This document shows positions 12,656 through 23,440 of a DNA stretch of 64,000 nt, in pieces (the stretch's first letter is position 1; every line of letters begins with the position of its first letter). Made by a program: the position numbers and the translations under genes. The stretch is from Heterohyrax brucei (Eukaryota > Chordata > Mammalia > Hyracoidea > Procaviidae): assembly GCA_028571685.1 (NCBI GenBank), contig CM053152.1, positions 18,422,001 to 18,486,000 on the forward strand, read 5' to 3'. The notes under the pieces are model-generated. The model saw only the letters and a list, made by a program, of their open reading frames with translations. It did not search any database and was not told the DNA's origin.

Positions 12656-12730
12656 CTGTTAGTTGGTCGTCGCCTGCAGCAGGGGCGATGCGAAAGTATG
12701 GTGTTGTAAGCTGAGTCACGATTATCGCAG
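12656..12730 (-). CDS. PTPRM: Candidate alternative cassette exon of PTPRM (75 nt)
   Basis: On the minus strand a polypyrimidine tract ending TTTGCCTTAG, with a branch-point-like TGCTGAC about 20-26 nt upstream, is followed by 75 nt and a donor CAG|GTCAGA. Entered in phase 1 after the 37-nt exon, the frame is open throughout and leaves in phase 1, so inclusion adds 25 residues without a shift: AAIIVTQLTTPYF, then RIAPAAGDDQLT. The block has six CpGs, unusual for this AT-rich intron. It would sit between the last FN3 repeat and the transmembrane segment. From family knowledge, the paralogue PTPRT has an alternative exon at this junction. The donor has C at +3, which fits optional use. I do not remember this peptide from human PTPRM, so it may instead be a cryptic or lineage-specific exon. 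Confidence 0.45.
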
Positions 12731-14436
12731 CTAAGGCAAAGGAAGATTTCCAGGTCAGCATGCATAGGGGAAAAAAAAGCCAGACTGAAGCTAGGCTAGC
12801 AAGAAGAATCTCCATCAATATATCAAATTGTCTCAAGTTTGTTCCAACAGCAGAAAGAAAAGGAAACAAAACAAAAATGAAAAAGCATAGCAAGATTTCC
12901 TGAATTCTCGTCTGTCTTAAATAAGCTTTAGTCAGGCAGGTAGAACTGTAGCTACGACACAGTTGCAAGCTTTGCTTGAGATCTTGGACTTATCAGTTGA
13001 AGAAAAAAACAGGAGCAAAAATCAAAAACAACAACAATGTAAGTCCTAAATAAGTCTGAACAGTGAATTGTTTCCAATTGCTACTGAGTGTACTGTATAA
13101 AGATTTACTGCTATTTCTGATGAGGCAAACTGTAGGCTTTTTGAATTTTTTAAATTGTTTAAAATTTTGTTAAGTCTTAGTATTTTCTTCTGTCACTAAA
13201 TCACCTTTGTAAAGAGTATTATCACCTTTCATTAAAATAACTTTTATCAAGAAAAAAGTCTCCAAAAATTGAATTTCACGTACAGCATCTCCATTTAGGA
13301 ACTTTATTTTGTCACATTAAGAAGTAACAAAAATATGTAGATTCAAAGCACTGGTAAAAAAAAAACAAAAACAAACAAAAAAAACTACTAATTGCCTTTG
13401 CTGTAGTTATCCTGGCTACCACGTGACTAGAGAAGAGATTACGATTCTTGACTCTGACCATGCAGGCTTGTTGCTTTGTCTGTACAGTTTAGCAGTTGTA
13501 CGTAAGTGGTTAACATTTACGACACACAGATATCAAGAAAAGAAAAAAAAAAGTAGAAAATTAGAATGATAGTTCTAGCATGATACAGCTGGAAAATGAT
13601 GCAAAGAAAAAATATTGGAAAATTAAGGACAGGCTTACTTGAACGATTACTAATTTACATGGAACAGCCTGAGTGCTATTAGAAATGTGGCAGCAAGTAA
13701 AGAAAATAGATCATCAACCATCTGCAGACAATTAAACTCAAAACTGCTGCTGTATATTTTGAAATATCCCTCTGCACCATTCAAACAGTGTTGTGCCTCG
13801 TAACTAGACAACTGCAGCCACTAGTTTAAAAATGGCATTGTAGTCTCACACATTATTAATGAAAACATTCTAGTATCTCTAAAATAGATCAATATACCAA
13901 CATTTTAGTCAAAGAATGGAGAACTCTCAAGGCATTACAAAAATAATTTTCCTTATACAGCACTGTATGCAATTTTGGATACTGATATAATGTTGCATAC
14001 CGTAAAATGTTATTTCTAGGACTTGTTACCAAGTTGGTACCAATTCTAAGTTTTAGTGACTTAATATTTTTGCTTGGTTACAGACCACTGTTGTCTAACA
14101 AATATTCAGGTGTGGTTTTCATTACAGGAGAATGTGACGTACTCTAAAAATTCCATTGTGTAACAGAAAACACGGAGCACCATCCAACACCCAAAAAGGT
14201 ATACAATGTGAAAAAAAAAAAAAGAACTTTGAAACAGTTACACAGGGTAGCCATGTATTCACAAATAAAAAGGAACCCAAGCTTTAACCAGAGGATCTAG
14301 ACTCTCATGTAAAAAGTACTTTCCAAATATTAGAAAGGATTTTATATGATCTCTATGTTCTCTTTTGTAAAGGGTTTACAGGTGGTTATGATTGTTAGTT
14401 ATAAAAATCTTGCTTGCTACGAGTTACCTTAAAAGA

Positions 14437-14633
14437 GGGTCAGCAGTTCTCCTGCCTGTTTTTACAAATAAAGTTTAATTGGAACACAGCCAAGCTCATT
14501 TATGTATGAATTAGCTGTGGCTGCTTGTGCAATGCATTGGCTGACCTGAGTAGTAGCAACAGAACCAAATGGCCCACAAAGCCTAAATTTACAATATGGC
14601 CCTTTACAGAAAACAGTTGCTGACTTCTGCCTT
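14437..14633 (-). mobile_element. Non-autonomous hAT-type (MER1 group) DNA transposon fossil
   Basis: Contains the mammal-wide block CAAATAAAGTTTAATTGGAA, then ACACAGCCA, AGCTGTGGCTGC, TGAGTAGTAGCAACAGA, ATGGCCCACAAAGCCTAAA and TGGCCCTTTACAGAAAA. The ends GGGTCAGCAG and TTGCTGACTT form imperfect inverted repeats. I recognise the family but not with certainty the exact MER number. Confidence 0.75.
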
Positions 14634-17279
14634 AAAATGTCAATAAGACTGCATTATAACAGACAACATCACAAAATTGGGTAAAATATACTTGGAACAT
14701 CCAGTCATATAATTTAAAGATAATATTTGTTGCTGATAAATTTAGGGTCTCTTTCAGGTTTGAAGGAATGTACGGAAGAATAAGAAAAGACATTGAGTCA
14801 TCAGACTTGTAAAGTGCCATTTCCACTGTATACAATGGGATCTTCTGGAATTCGATGAACTGGCATTTACCGAACTGTGTTTGTGTAGTATTCCTTGAGA
14901 AATGAGTTTGGGTCAAATAAATTTGGGAGACATAGGGTTGAACAAAGTCAAACAGGTGTCATTTTTTTAAAGAATTTTTCACAGACCTTAATACACATAC
15001 CTTATGAAGACTATCTGAGATTAAGAAAAATCTTTTTTTCTATAAAATGGTGAATGATATACATCTTTTATCATACTTGTTTCTATTTCTAAACCCATAG
15101 CTAAATAACAGAAGATTATCATATAAGAATGGTCTTAATTCATTTTTCATGTATTCAATATGAATAATTAAGAAGAATCTTAAATATTTCTACAGCTCGA
15201 CAGGCATTCTTTTCAATTCTTCTATCATTGTGCTTTCATTGTCTAGCATGGTGGCCTAGAAAGAATGGGTTTCTTTGAAGAAAATAGTGAACAGAAAAAG
15301 AGTCTACAGAAACTTTTCAAAGATCTTAATGACTAAAAAAGAATAAAATTTCCGAATATAGAAATTTTATTGGAACCATGAAATCCCTACAGAGTTTTAT
15401 GATAGTCTGTAAACAGCACAGCATATGTGTATCCCATTAGGAATGTAAGTTTAGTAAAATAGTAAGTGTACGAACACTAAAGAAGTTTCACACAGATTTA
15501 CCTTTACATATTACATCAGGATAATGGTTTGTTTTCTTTTTGTTGAAGGATTCTATCCTGACTTCTCTAATACTTTTAAGAAACAATTTGGCATATGTTT
15601 GCATACACATTGTTTTTTTTAAAGTTTAGCTACCCTACTATTAGCTAAATCACATCAAGGAAAACTCACTTTACTTCCCATGTCTCATCAAAACAAGGGA
15701 ATGAAAAAAGCAAACAAAAAAATTCGTAAACTCAATCAAAATCTTCAAAATTGTGATATCACATTTATGTATCTGCACTTGAAGTTCACAGATTATGCTC
15801 TGCCTCTCATATAGTAGCCACTCGTGCAATTTTAAAATAAATGAATAAGGAAGCTCCCAAATGACTACATGTCCAGGAGAAACACGGATGGAGAAAATAT
15901 TATTTTACAGAAGATTAACATAATGTACACAGTTTAAATGCTTATTATTATCAATTTAAATGAATATACCTCATTTCATACAAAAACTCTTAATTTACTA
16001 TGCGACAGACTTTAATTTTTAAGTGTGTTCTCTCAGCTTAGAATTCATCATCACAAAGCCTTCCAAAACAAGCATAAAAAAAGTTTCTTCCTCACCAGTT
16101 ACCATAAGGCAGACATAAGGAGTAGAAAAGTTAAAGAAAACACACACCCCAGAACTGCTAAAACACAGCTGGGCGAGTGGTCTTAAAAAGAATGCAATTA
16201 TAAAAATGTGAATGTGATTGAAAAAGAGAATTTTAGAGAACCTAGAAGCAGTTAAAATCTATTTTATTAACTCGACTGTACTTTTGAATAAACAAGATAA
16301 CATCCAAACACTGAATATACACAACTGTATAGATTGTTACACCTTTTAACTCAAGAGGCAGAATATTCTATGATGAGTTGGCCTATAGTCAGCAATTAAA
16401 GTATGGTCATATATAAGTACTAGGAGCTCATCAAGATCCATAAAATAAAGGAGAATGCATAAAAATACAGGCAATCCTCCACATATGTGGAGATATGTAA
16501 TAACAGAGCTTAAGTATTTTTAATCTGTGTCTAGTTTTTATGAGGTTTTATGCTTGAGATGACTAGTGTCAAAATATACCCTTGGAATATGATTAAAATA
16601 ATCATAACATTAAAATTATAAATAGTGTAAAATATACAGCAAGAATAGAATACAGGTGAAAGTTCTGGGTGTTATGTGGTAACATGATATAGACTGTAAA
16701 ATTATTCTTAATTCACAATAAAAGGAAACAAGGCAACAGGACATGACACTGTATTGTAAAGGAGGGTTGCTGAATCTGTGTATGTAGAACTTAATAAAAT
16801 AAAATAGTACAAAATAGTGTAGTTTTTCCTGGAGGTGAATATCTGCCTAGGCTTCCTTCTATACTATGATTTATGAACTATACATGAGAATGATAAGTGA
16901 TGAATATTAAAATTTGTTTCCTTTTTTCCTCATAAGAGGTTATTTGGATAGAGTTTGTTGCTGTGTAAATGTTTGCAAATGACTCTGATAAATGAGCACA
17001 GAATATTTAGTCAATCAAATCATCTGATTGCCTAATCATCCTTTGGTGAATTGAATACCAAATCACAATATTGATTAAATCTAGCTGATGTAAGAAAATG
17101 ATATAAATCACCATCTAATTCAGTCTATTGTGAAAACCTCAAACTTGTTAGATTTCTACCTTTATTACTGTATTACTTATATAATTATTTAAATAAAACT
17201 AGTGATGTAATTTTCATAATAAAGGGGAAGTCAGAATACTATAACTGCCCAGACGTTCCGCTAGGTGAAAAGCCATTAG

Positions 17280-17510
17280 ATACAGTGAAAGAAACACTAG
17301 GGAAAAGAAGTTAGAAGGCTTGAGATCAAGCCCTGATCCCAGGACTGTTGGCTAAGTGGCCTGGCTAAGTCAGTTCATCTACGAAAACACTTTGATTTCA
17401 TTTGTAAAATAGAAGCAGCAATACCTGTCTCCTTTCTCACAGTACTGCTGACAATATGTGCATGAAAGTGATTTTGAAACTCTAAGCTGTGATGTTAAAA
17501 ATAAAACATT
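17280..17510 (+). mobile_element. MIR-like SINE fossil
   Basis: Features of a MIR core in order: AGAAGGCTTGAGATCAAG, GGCTAAGTGGCC, AAGTCAGTTCATCT, TTTGTAAAATAGAAGCA and AGTACTGCTGACAATATG. Old and diverged, so boundaries are approximate. Confidence 0.55.
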
Positions 17511-18304
17511 ATAAATAAGGCACTCTGGAGCTAAAATTTACTCTTTCAGACCAACAGGGTAACTAGAATTCAAAAAAAGAAAAGTTGTAAAATTCCTGTT
17601 CCAGACCACAGTCTGGAGATTTAAGGCTTTGTAATACTGTAATAATTAATAGTTAACAATGTACTACAATTTGAGAAACACATGAATATCTATAATTTCA
17701 TTAGTAATTAGTAATTTATCCCTGTAAAGAAAAGTACTTAGTCAAGAACAATCAGCTCATGAGGACAAACAAAATACAAATGAGGTAAGCAACTCATACA
17801 AACTCTGGCCCATACCATGTAACCAAGAATTACGTGTTGAATTAATTGTAGAAAAAGGCCATGTATCTCCATGAAATACGAATTCAGTGAGAATTTTGAA
17901 AATGAAAATGTTTGTCTATAGTATTTTCAAACTGTTACCTGCAAGCCAAACAACAACAACAAGAAGATATTCTTACCCAAAAGAACACATCAAGTGACTA
18001 TCGACCTGTTCAGGTACCACAGAGCCAAGGCTGCCTTCTTTAGCACCGTACCTAAATTAAACTACAGAAAACTTCATTCATTGTACTCTTGGTTACTCTA
18101 GTAGTCTGAATGCTGGCATTTAACACAAAATCATCAATTTATGATGCCTCTTATTAATATAGCATCTTAAATGTGTCTCAGTGTATTTTTCCATACTGTA
18201 CCTTATGTGATGGTTAAAACAGCACTGTGAGGTAGAGCACTTACATACACACACCCTTGCACTTTGTCCTGAAGGAGGTCAGTACACTGAGCTGATAGCG
18301 TTTT

Positions 18305-18575
18305 CTCTGCTGTGTGCCGTCAAGTTAACTAACTAATAGTGACCCTTTTTGAAGGAGCCATGAGTCGGATCCGACTCGACGGCACTTGGCCTGGCTTTGG
18401 CTTTTGAAGGAGCAGCACTGCCCCACAGGGTTCCCAGGCTGTAACCATTATAGGAGCAGACTGCCGGGTCCTTTCTCCTGCAGAGACACTTGCAGGTTTA
18501 AACTGCCTGTGTCTTAGTTAGAACCTGAGTGCTTAACTACTGAATTAGCAGGGCTCCCTGGGATTCTCCTGAGCA
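18305..18575 (-). mobile_element. AfroSINE, interrupted by a nested 43-bp AfroSINE scrap
   Basis: Minus-strand AfroSINE. Its 3' end (TGTGCCGTCAAGTTAACTAA) is at the left, then TAGTGACCC. A nested insertion at 18359-18401 follows, then CACAGGGTTCCCAGGCTG, GCAGACTGCC and the tRNA-like head ending CTTAACTACTGAATTAGCAG-GGCTCCC. The element is diverged and predates the insertion. Confidence 0.8.
18359..18401 (+). mobile_element. 43-bp AfroSINE 3'-end insertion with 12-bp TSD
   Basis: Starts CATGAGTCGGATCCGACTCG and continues ACGGCACTTGGCCTGG-CTTTGGC. It is flanked on both sides by a perfect 12-bp TTTTGAAGGAGC (18347-18358 and 18402-18413). Only the last 43 bp of an AfroSINE are present. The perfect 16-bp palindrome GAGTCGGATCCGACTC lies at 18362-18377. 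Confidence 0.85.
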
Positions 18576-18912
18576 CTTGTAAATCTTATTCTTGATCTTA
18601 TTTCCTCAGAATTTCAACCAGGTCTGATACACAGAAGTTCCACAATAAGGGTCCCCAGTTATTAGGTTTGGCAATATCTCACACTTCAGTGAAAAAAGTT
18701 CACAAAGATTCATTTTATAGAGATATAATGATAAGATAACTGGTTTAAGAATTGGAGGTACTATTTTACCACCTTGCATATGAAGATGCACTAGAAACAG
18801 CACTACCATGTATACGACTATGGCTTTAAAATATTTATTGACTTGATATAAAATTAATTTCATTTAAAAATTTTTAAAAAGATAACCACTGAAAATGAAC
18901 ACAGCAGCACGG

Positions 18913-18935
18913 TTTCTCTCTCTCTCTCTCTCTCT
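18913..18935 (+). repeat. (TC)n microsatellite
   Basis: About eleven TC dinucleotides. Confidence 0.95.
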
Positions 18936-19130
18936 TGTTTTTTTAAAGCACCTGAAAGAAATACTGTTAATGTTAAGATGCTAATACATTCATACATACA
19001 TGTATAAAATACACATGCACCCATATATATGTACTCATTTCAACAAGGCCAACATTTTATGAAGTTTTGAGTCGTTGCCTAAAATGTTAGGGGATCTAAA
19101 CTAGGAGAACATCCCATGATTTCAACATAC

Positions 19131-19167
19131 CTTTTGTGGCCACTTGGATGCAGTCTATCTTGGTTTC
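19131..19167 (-). CDS. PTPRM: PTPRM exon, 37 nt, end of extracellular FN3 region
   Basis: On the minus strand an acceptor (TTCTTTATTTGACACAG) leads into 37 nt and the donor AAAAG|GTATGT. In the phase left by the upstream exon it encodes E-T-K-I-D-C-I-Q-V-A-T-K plus one base. This continues the preceding exon's ...ASRANG and matches the PTPRM sequence after the fourth fibronectin type III repeat as I know it (human has V where this has I). PTPRM is a homophilic cell-adhesion receptor with MAM, Ig and four FN3 domains outside and two tyrosine phosphatase domains inside. The exon is in phase 0 and out phase 1. A 37-nt exon is the expected size for this position in the R2B receptor phosphatases. 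Confidence 0.9.
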
Positions 19168-20152
19168 CTGTGTCAAATAAAGAAGGCGAAATCACTATTC
19201 ACGTTGTTTTTAAAATAAAATATTTCATTTCTATTCACGTAACACTGAAGGAAGACCTTCTTGTACCAGGTGTGTTTTCATCACAGAATGGTTACTGCTG
19301 GAACCACATTCAGACAGATATAAGCTTTGGCTTCTATCTCTGTGGTGTTGGTTACTGCTGGACTATAGAAGGGAGCTAGGCACAGAAGTTTCTGCTGCAG
19401 AGACTCCTGATCTCCTTCAGCCTCTTACTCCACTTCTGTGCAAATGCCAGTGAAGAATCCTACATCTTACATTTCCCCCCTTTTCACTGGCAGGAGAAAG
19501 TTGACCATGACACCTAGTCTATGCTGTGAAGGAGGGAATGCATTGAGGAACTGAGGATAAAAACTTTCCCTTCTCTCTAAACAGACTTTAAAATTTTATC
19601 AGGGTGTTCTAGTTTATTCTAAAGAGAAAAGAAAACATTTCTGGAAGGACTCAATGACAGTTTTTGTTTTGTTTGCATTCCATCTTTCTGAAATTTTTTT
19701 CTTGGAGTAAAGAAAGAAGATAACAAATTTAGTCATGGCTATAGAAAACATCAATTCTTGTAGAATCAAGGAAATGGGAAAGACTATGCTGAAAAGACTG
19801 ATGTTAAGAATCTCACAAAATTTTTAAATGACCCGAAGGTATGTGTTGTAGCTATACTATCTTCCTATAAAAATAGTAAGCTGAACAGAATTACTAACCA
19901 ACGTTTGGTAACCACTACAAACTGAAAATAAAAACCGTCATATTGGTAATACATACTTATCCTGCATGCATTTACTTCTTTCCACAAATTTCCTTAGATG
20001 AAAATAATTATTAAAAAAGAAAAGAAAAAGCAAAAACAGAAAACCTCATTTATTTCCAAGTAAGAACACATAAAAGCAGGACTTCATTTCTTACAATTTT
20101 ATTTAATCTATGGTCACATTAACAACCTTAAATCATTTTCAAAAAAACTCAC
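19168..20152. other. PTPRM intron (985 bp)
   Basis: Lies between the two recognised exons and starts (minus strand) with the donor GTGAGT at 20152. AT-rich; no repeat family recognised. Open reading frames here are chance. Confidence 0.8.
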
Positions 20153-20426
20153 CCCATTGGCTCTACTAGCAGCTTGGAAATAAATTCCGTAGCTTTTATA
20201 GGGGAGAAGGGGAGTGTTCCAGTACCCACTGTAGGTCTTATTATCACCAATAGTAAAAGGCTGAGCAGCTTGGAGGCTGTTTGCTGGAAATTCCGCAGCA
20301 AAGTAGTATTGCGAGTTCAGTATTGAAGCATTTTGAAAGTGAATTGGCACCGGGTAACACTTTAAGATTTCTGTGGTCTTTTTAGTTCTTCGAGAACGTT
20401 CTTCTTCAACAACTATTTGATAGACA
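20153..20426 (-). CDS. PTPRM: PTPRM exon, fourth fibronectin type III repeat (274 nt)
   Basis: The minus-strand acceptor CCCCCCACTAG at 20427-20437 opens an exon of one base plus 91 codons ending ...AASRANG before donor GTGAGT. The protein starts VYQIVVEEERSRRTKKTTEI and continues with KCYPVPIHFQNAS, YYFAAEFPA, FTIGDNKTYSGYWN and PYKSYGIYFQA. This is the fourth FN3 repeat of receptor phosphatase mu; PTPRK, PTPRT and PTPRU differ at many of these positions. Two N-glycosylation sequons (NAS, NKT) are visible. The basic run RSRRTKK lies near where the subfamily is cleaved by furin-type proteases (family knowledge). In phase 2, out phase 0. No stop or frameshift, so it looks functional. Confidence 0.95.
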
Positions 20427-21077
20427 CTAGTGGGGGGAAAAAAAAGGCTTATCAGTGACATATTGTTCTGTATTACTTAGTGATAACTGAGCTGACCCAT
20501 TCTATGTTTAATGCATGTAATCAAAGGATGCCCAAATTAAATTCACTAAATTCAGAGCCAATCGTAAGTGATTTCATATACAAAGGACACTCACTCAACA
20601 CTTGCTAAAGCACAGAGAGGCAAGGTGCTTAATGCTCTTCTACAGAACTCTCTCATCCAAAATAATATAATTTGTTGAAGTAAACAAAATTCACCATAAT
20701 TAAAAATATGCATATGGCAATCTCTGCTGTTTATGTGATCAGAATACTTTAATGTGTTTTTCTCACATGCAATTAAAGATGAATTTGCAGAAAACGAACT
20801 CAATTTTTTGATAAATAAAACTGTACTGACTGAAGCTTATACCAAAAAAAAAAAAAGTATTATTTTCTTCAGTCGCATCTATATGAACACACATAATTAC
20901 TGGTGGTTCTCAAGGGCTGTAAGACAAAAGAACAGGAAGTTGCTGTCTAAGAGGTGCTAAGTTTCTGTGTGTGGTGACGCAAAATTTTCAGAAATAGTGG
21001 TGATAGTCACAAAACATGGTGAAGATAATGCATGTTACTGAATTGTACACATAAAATGGTTAAAATGGTAACTATTT

Positions 21078-21083
<6 letters not shown>

Positions 21084-21144
<61 letters not shown>
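21084..21144 (+). repeat. (AC)n microsatellite
   Basis: Uninterrupted run of about 30 AC dinucleotides. Confidence 0.98.
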
Positions 21145-21145
<1 letters not shown>

Positions 21146-22029
21146 TACCCAATAAAATTATTTTAAGAAGCAAATGGCATGAGCAACATGTGACATATTC
21201 CCTTGAAATGCCTGTTGTGAGGGTGGGGGGAGTCAGGCACAGATGTGCCACCCTTGGGGCTTATAGGTTCTAGGTTCTGGGTTCCAACCTCAGCTCTGCT
21301 AGCAGTGGGTATTAAGTCTTTCTCTGGGTCTTATTTTTCGAGAAAAAAGACAGAATTACACAAATCTCTAAAGTATATTTTAGAGCTCTGATTGCCAGTA
21401 TTTTTATTCAGCATCCCCAAAGTGGATAAATCATAAGGATAATTACTTTGCGTTGCAAAGGGATTCACTACTTAATAGAATAATTTTTAATACTGGCTTC
21501 TTTCAAACAACTTTTCCAGTTCATTTGCTATATGAAATGATTTTCATTATTTCAATTTAAAATCAACTTCTGGGAAAATCCATATATTACAGAAAGTAGA
21601 AAAATGAGAATACATGTGAAGAAAACAAAGTTGCTGAAATTATTCCACACAGGAAGTGCTAAAAAATGTTGTTTATTTTTCTTTTAGGTTACTGGGTATT
21701 GATTGACAGAAAATAAAACACTTTCATAACAGTGCAGATGACAACCTATGATAGCAATCACGTATAAAGGTAGCATTTTAATGTCTGTCTCTAAGACAAA
21801 TACGGGCATGATATTTTTATTTTGGATAACTCTTTTTGAACTTGACACTTTCCTGGAGGGGCTGAGAATACACAGCATGGACCAAACAAGAAGGTTTCCT
21901 CAATGTTTTCATCCACCCCCTTTACACCACCCTAGGTGAAAACAACATAGCAAAGGCAACAATAATAACACCAGTAGCAACTCATATCCACTGAGGATAT
22001 GCTACATGTTGGCCAAGAGCCAAGGACAT

Positions 22030-22160
22030 GCAGGATTGACTTTTCTGTTTGACTGATGAGGAAACCAAGGTTCAGAGGGCACAGGTAACCGAGTAGCAGA
22101 AAAGCCCATTCTCAGACCACGGTCTGACCCCAGAGCTGGTTCTCTTGATCTAAGGCACTG
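22030..22160 (+). mobile_element. MIR-like SINE fossil
   Basis: GACTGATGAGGAAACCAAGG, TTCAGAGGGCACAGGTAACC, GTAGCAGAAAAGCCC, then GACCCCAGAGCTGG reads as the MIR core. The match is diverged. Confidence 0.55.
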
Positions 22161-23055
22161 AAGTGTAACACCTACCACCAAAGGAATATCCAATTGCTTG
22201 TGCAGACACAGCAAACATGTAAGTCAGTCTCCATTTACTTCCCATACCCACTTACGGGTAGAGATTCTTTCTCTTTGTCATATAAAGGAATCTACAGACA
22301 GTAATTACACATTTTACCTCTACTCCTCTATCTTACCTGGCACTGGTGACTTCCAGGGCATTCCCCTAGATTCAGCATTGACTTCAGCACCTGCCCAGTG
22401 TCTTCCTAAAATCACTTCTCCTCCAGGAATTTCTTCACTAACTGTACTAAGGACCACAATAACTTTCCCCTCTCTTAAGCTGTAAGGCACTCCTTCCTGA
22501 TTCCATAATAAATCAGGCAAAAATCAGCACAGCCATGTCTGCAGCTTCCACCTAAAGATCTTTATTTGTTCTACACAAACATCTCTTCCTTTCTTCCTTT
22601 AATCTGCCTTGGGCTGAAGTCTTATTTTTCCTAACATACTAGAATATTTTGTTACCGAGATGATGACCCTACTGGGTAAAACAATTGGGACTCCATCAAA
22701 AGCCTTCTCCTAGGGGCTATCGATCTGTACCCTCAGTTTGAAACATTCTCAATGTGCTCTAGATGAACATAAATACATTTTCTGCAAAGACTTATAGTCA
22801 TCTGTGCCCTGTTAGCATTATTTTAAAAAACCTTTTATGAGTTAGTCTTTTGTGTCTCACAGACTTTAGAATGAAGTGGGGCATGAAACACATGTATCTC
22901 ACAGTATAATTTAGAAGACATTTCTACTGTATTTGGGGGATGTGTTATTTACATTATATGTGGTGGTAGTATAGACATGCACTGATTCTCTCAAGTGGCT
23001 TTGCTTCAACTGAAGTTTAATATTCAATTTATTTTATTTTCATTTCCTGCATACT

Positions 23056-23440
23056 TGTCATGGATTGAATTGTGGCCCCCCGAAAATAGGTGTAGTCATG
23101 TGATCATGATTCCCTGTACTACAGGAATCCTTTCGTCCTGCAAGAGATAAAAGGAAAGGGAAACAGGCAGAGAACTGGGAACCTCACACCATCAAGAAAT
23201 CTGCACCAGGAGAAGAGCACGTCCTTCAGACCTGAGGTTCCTGCACCAAGATGCTCCCTGGACAAAGACTGATGCAATACCGGACTTTCTTCCAGAGCTG
23301 ACAAGGGGGAAGCCTTCTCCTGGAGCAGACATCCTGAGTTGGACTTGTAACTTACTGGACTGTGTAAGAATAAACTTTCCTTTGTCAAGGCCATCCACTC
23401 TGTGGTATTTCTGTTAGAGCAGCACTAGCTGACTGAAACA
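23056..23440 (+). mobile_element. MaLR-like solo LTR
   Basis: 385 bp running from TGTCATGGATTGAATTGTGG to CTGACTGAAACA, i.e. TG...CA ends. Inside are a TATA-like GAGATAAAAGG (23142), ACCATCAAGAAATCTGC, an AATAAA polyadenylation signal (AAGAATAAACTTTCC, 23367) and CCACTCTGTGGTATTTCTG. The order is that of ERVL-MaLR LTRs (MST/THE-like). No internal retroviral genes adjoin it. A second, opposite copy is at 33095-33424. Confidence 0.7.

Larger units (their letters stand above)
12731..19130. other. PTPRM intron between 37-nt exon and candidate cassette
   Basis: 6.4 kb of mostly single-copy, AT-rich sequence. Apart from a hAT fossil (14437-14633), a MIR-like block (17280-17510), one AfroSINE with a nested scrap (18305-18575) and a TC repeat (18913-18935), I see nothing nameable. 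I looked for the transmembrane exon of PTPRM here and did not find it. Confidence 0.6.
20427..23055. other. PTPRM upstream intron, mostly single copy
   Basis: AT-rich intron. It holds a CA repeat (21084-21144) and a MIR-like block (22030-22160). I searched for the preceding FN3 exon (the one ending just before VYQIVVEEE) through the rest of the window and did not see it. Confidence 0.6.

Noticed and set aside
12633..12968. 111-codon open frame on the minus strand as a complete small gene
   Set aside because: It starts in intron-like text and reads across the acceptor and donor of the 75-nt candidate exon; only the exon part makes sense.
12731..19130. Search for the PTPRM transmembrane exon
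   Set aside because: No text matching the juxtamembrane and transmembrane segment was found here or in 11991-12655; it must lie outside the window.
20114..20461. 115-codon frame on the minus strand as a free-standing gene
   Set aside because: Its outer parts are intron read-through; the real exon is 20153-20426 with clear splice sites.
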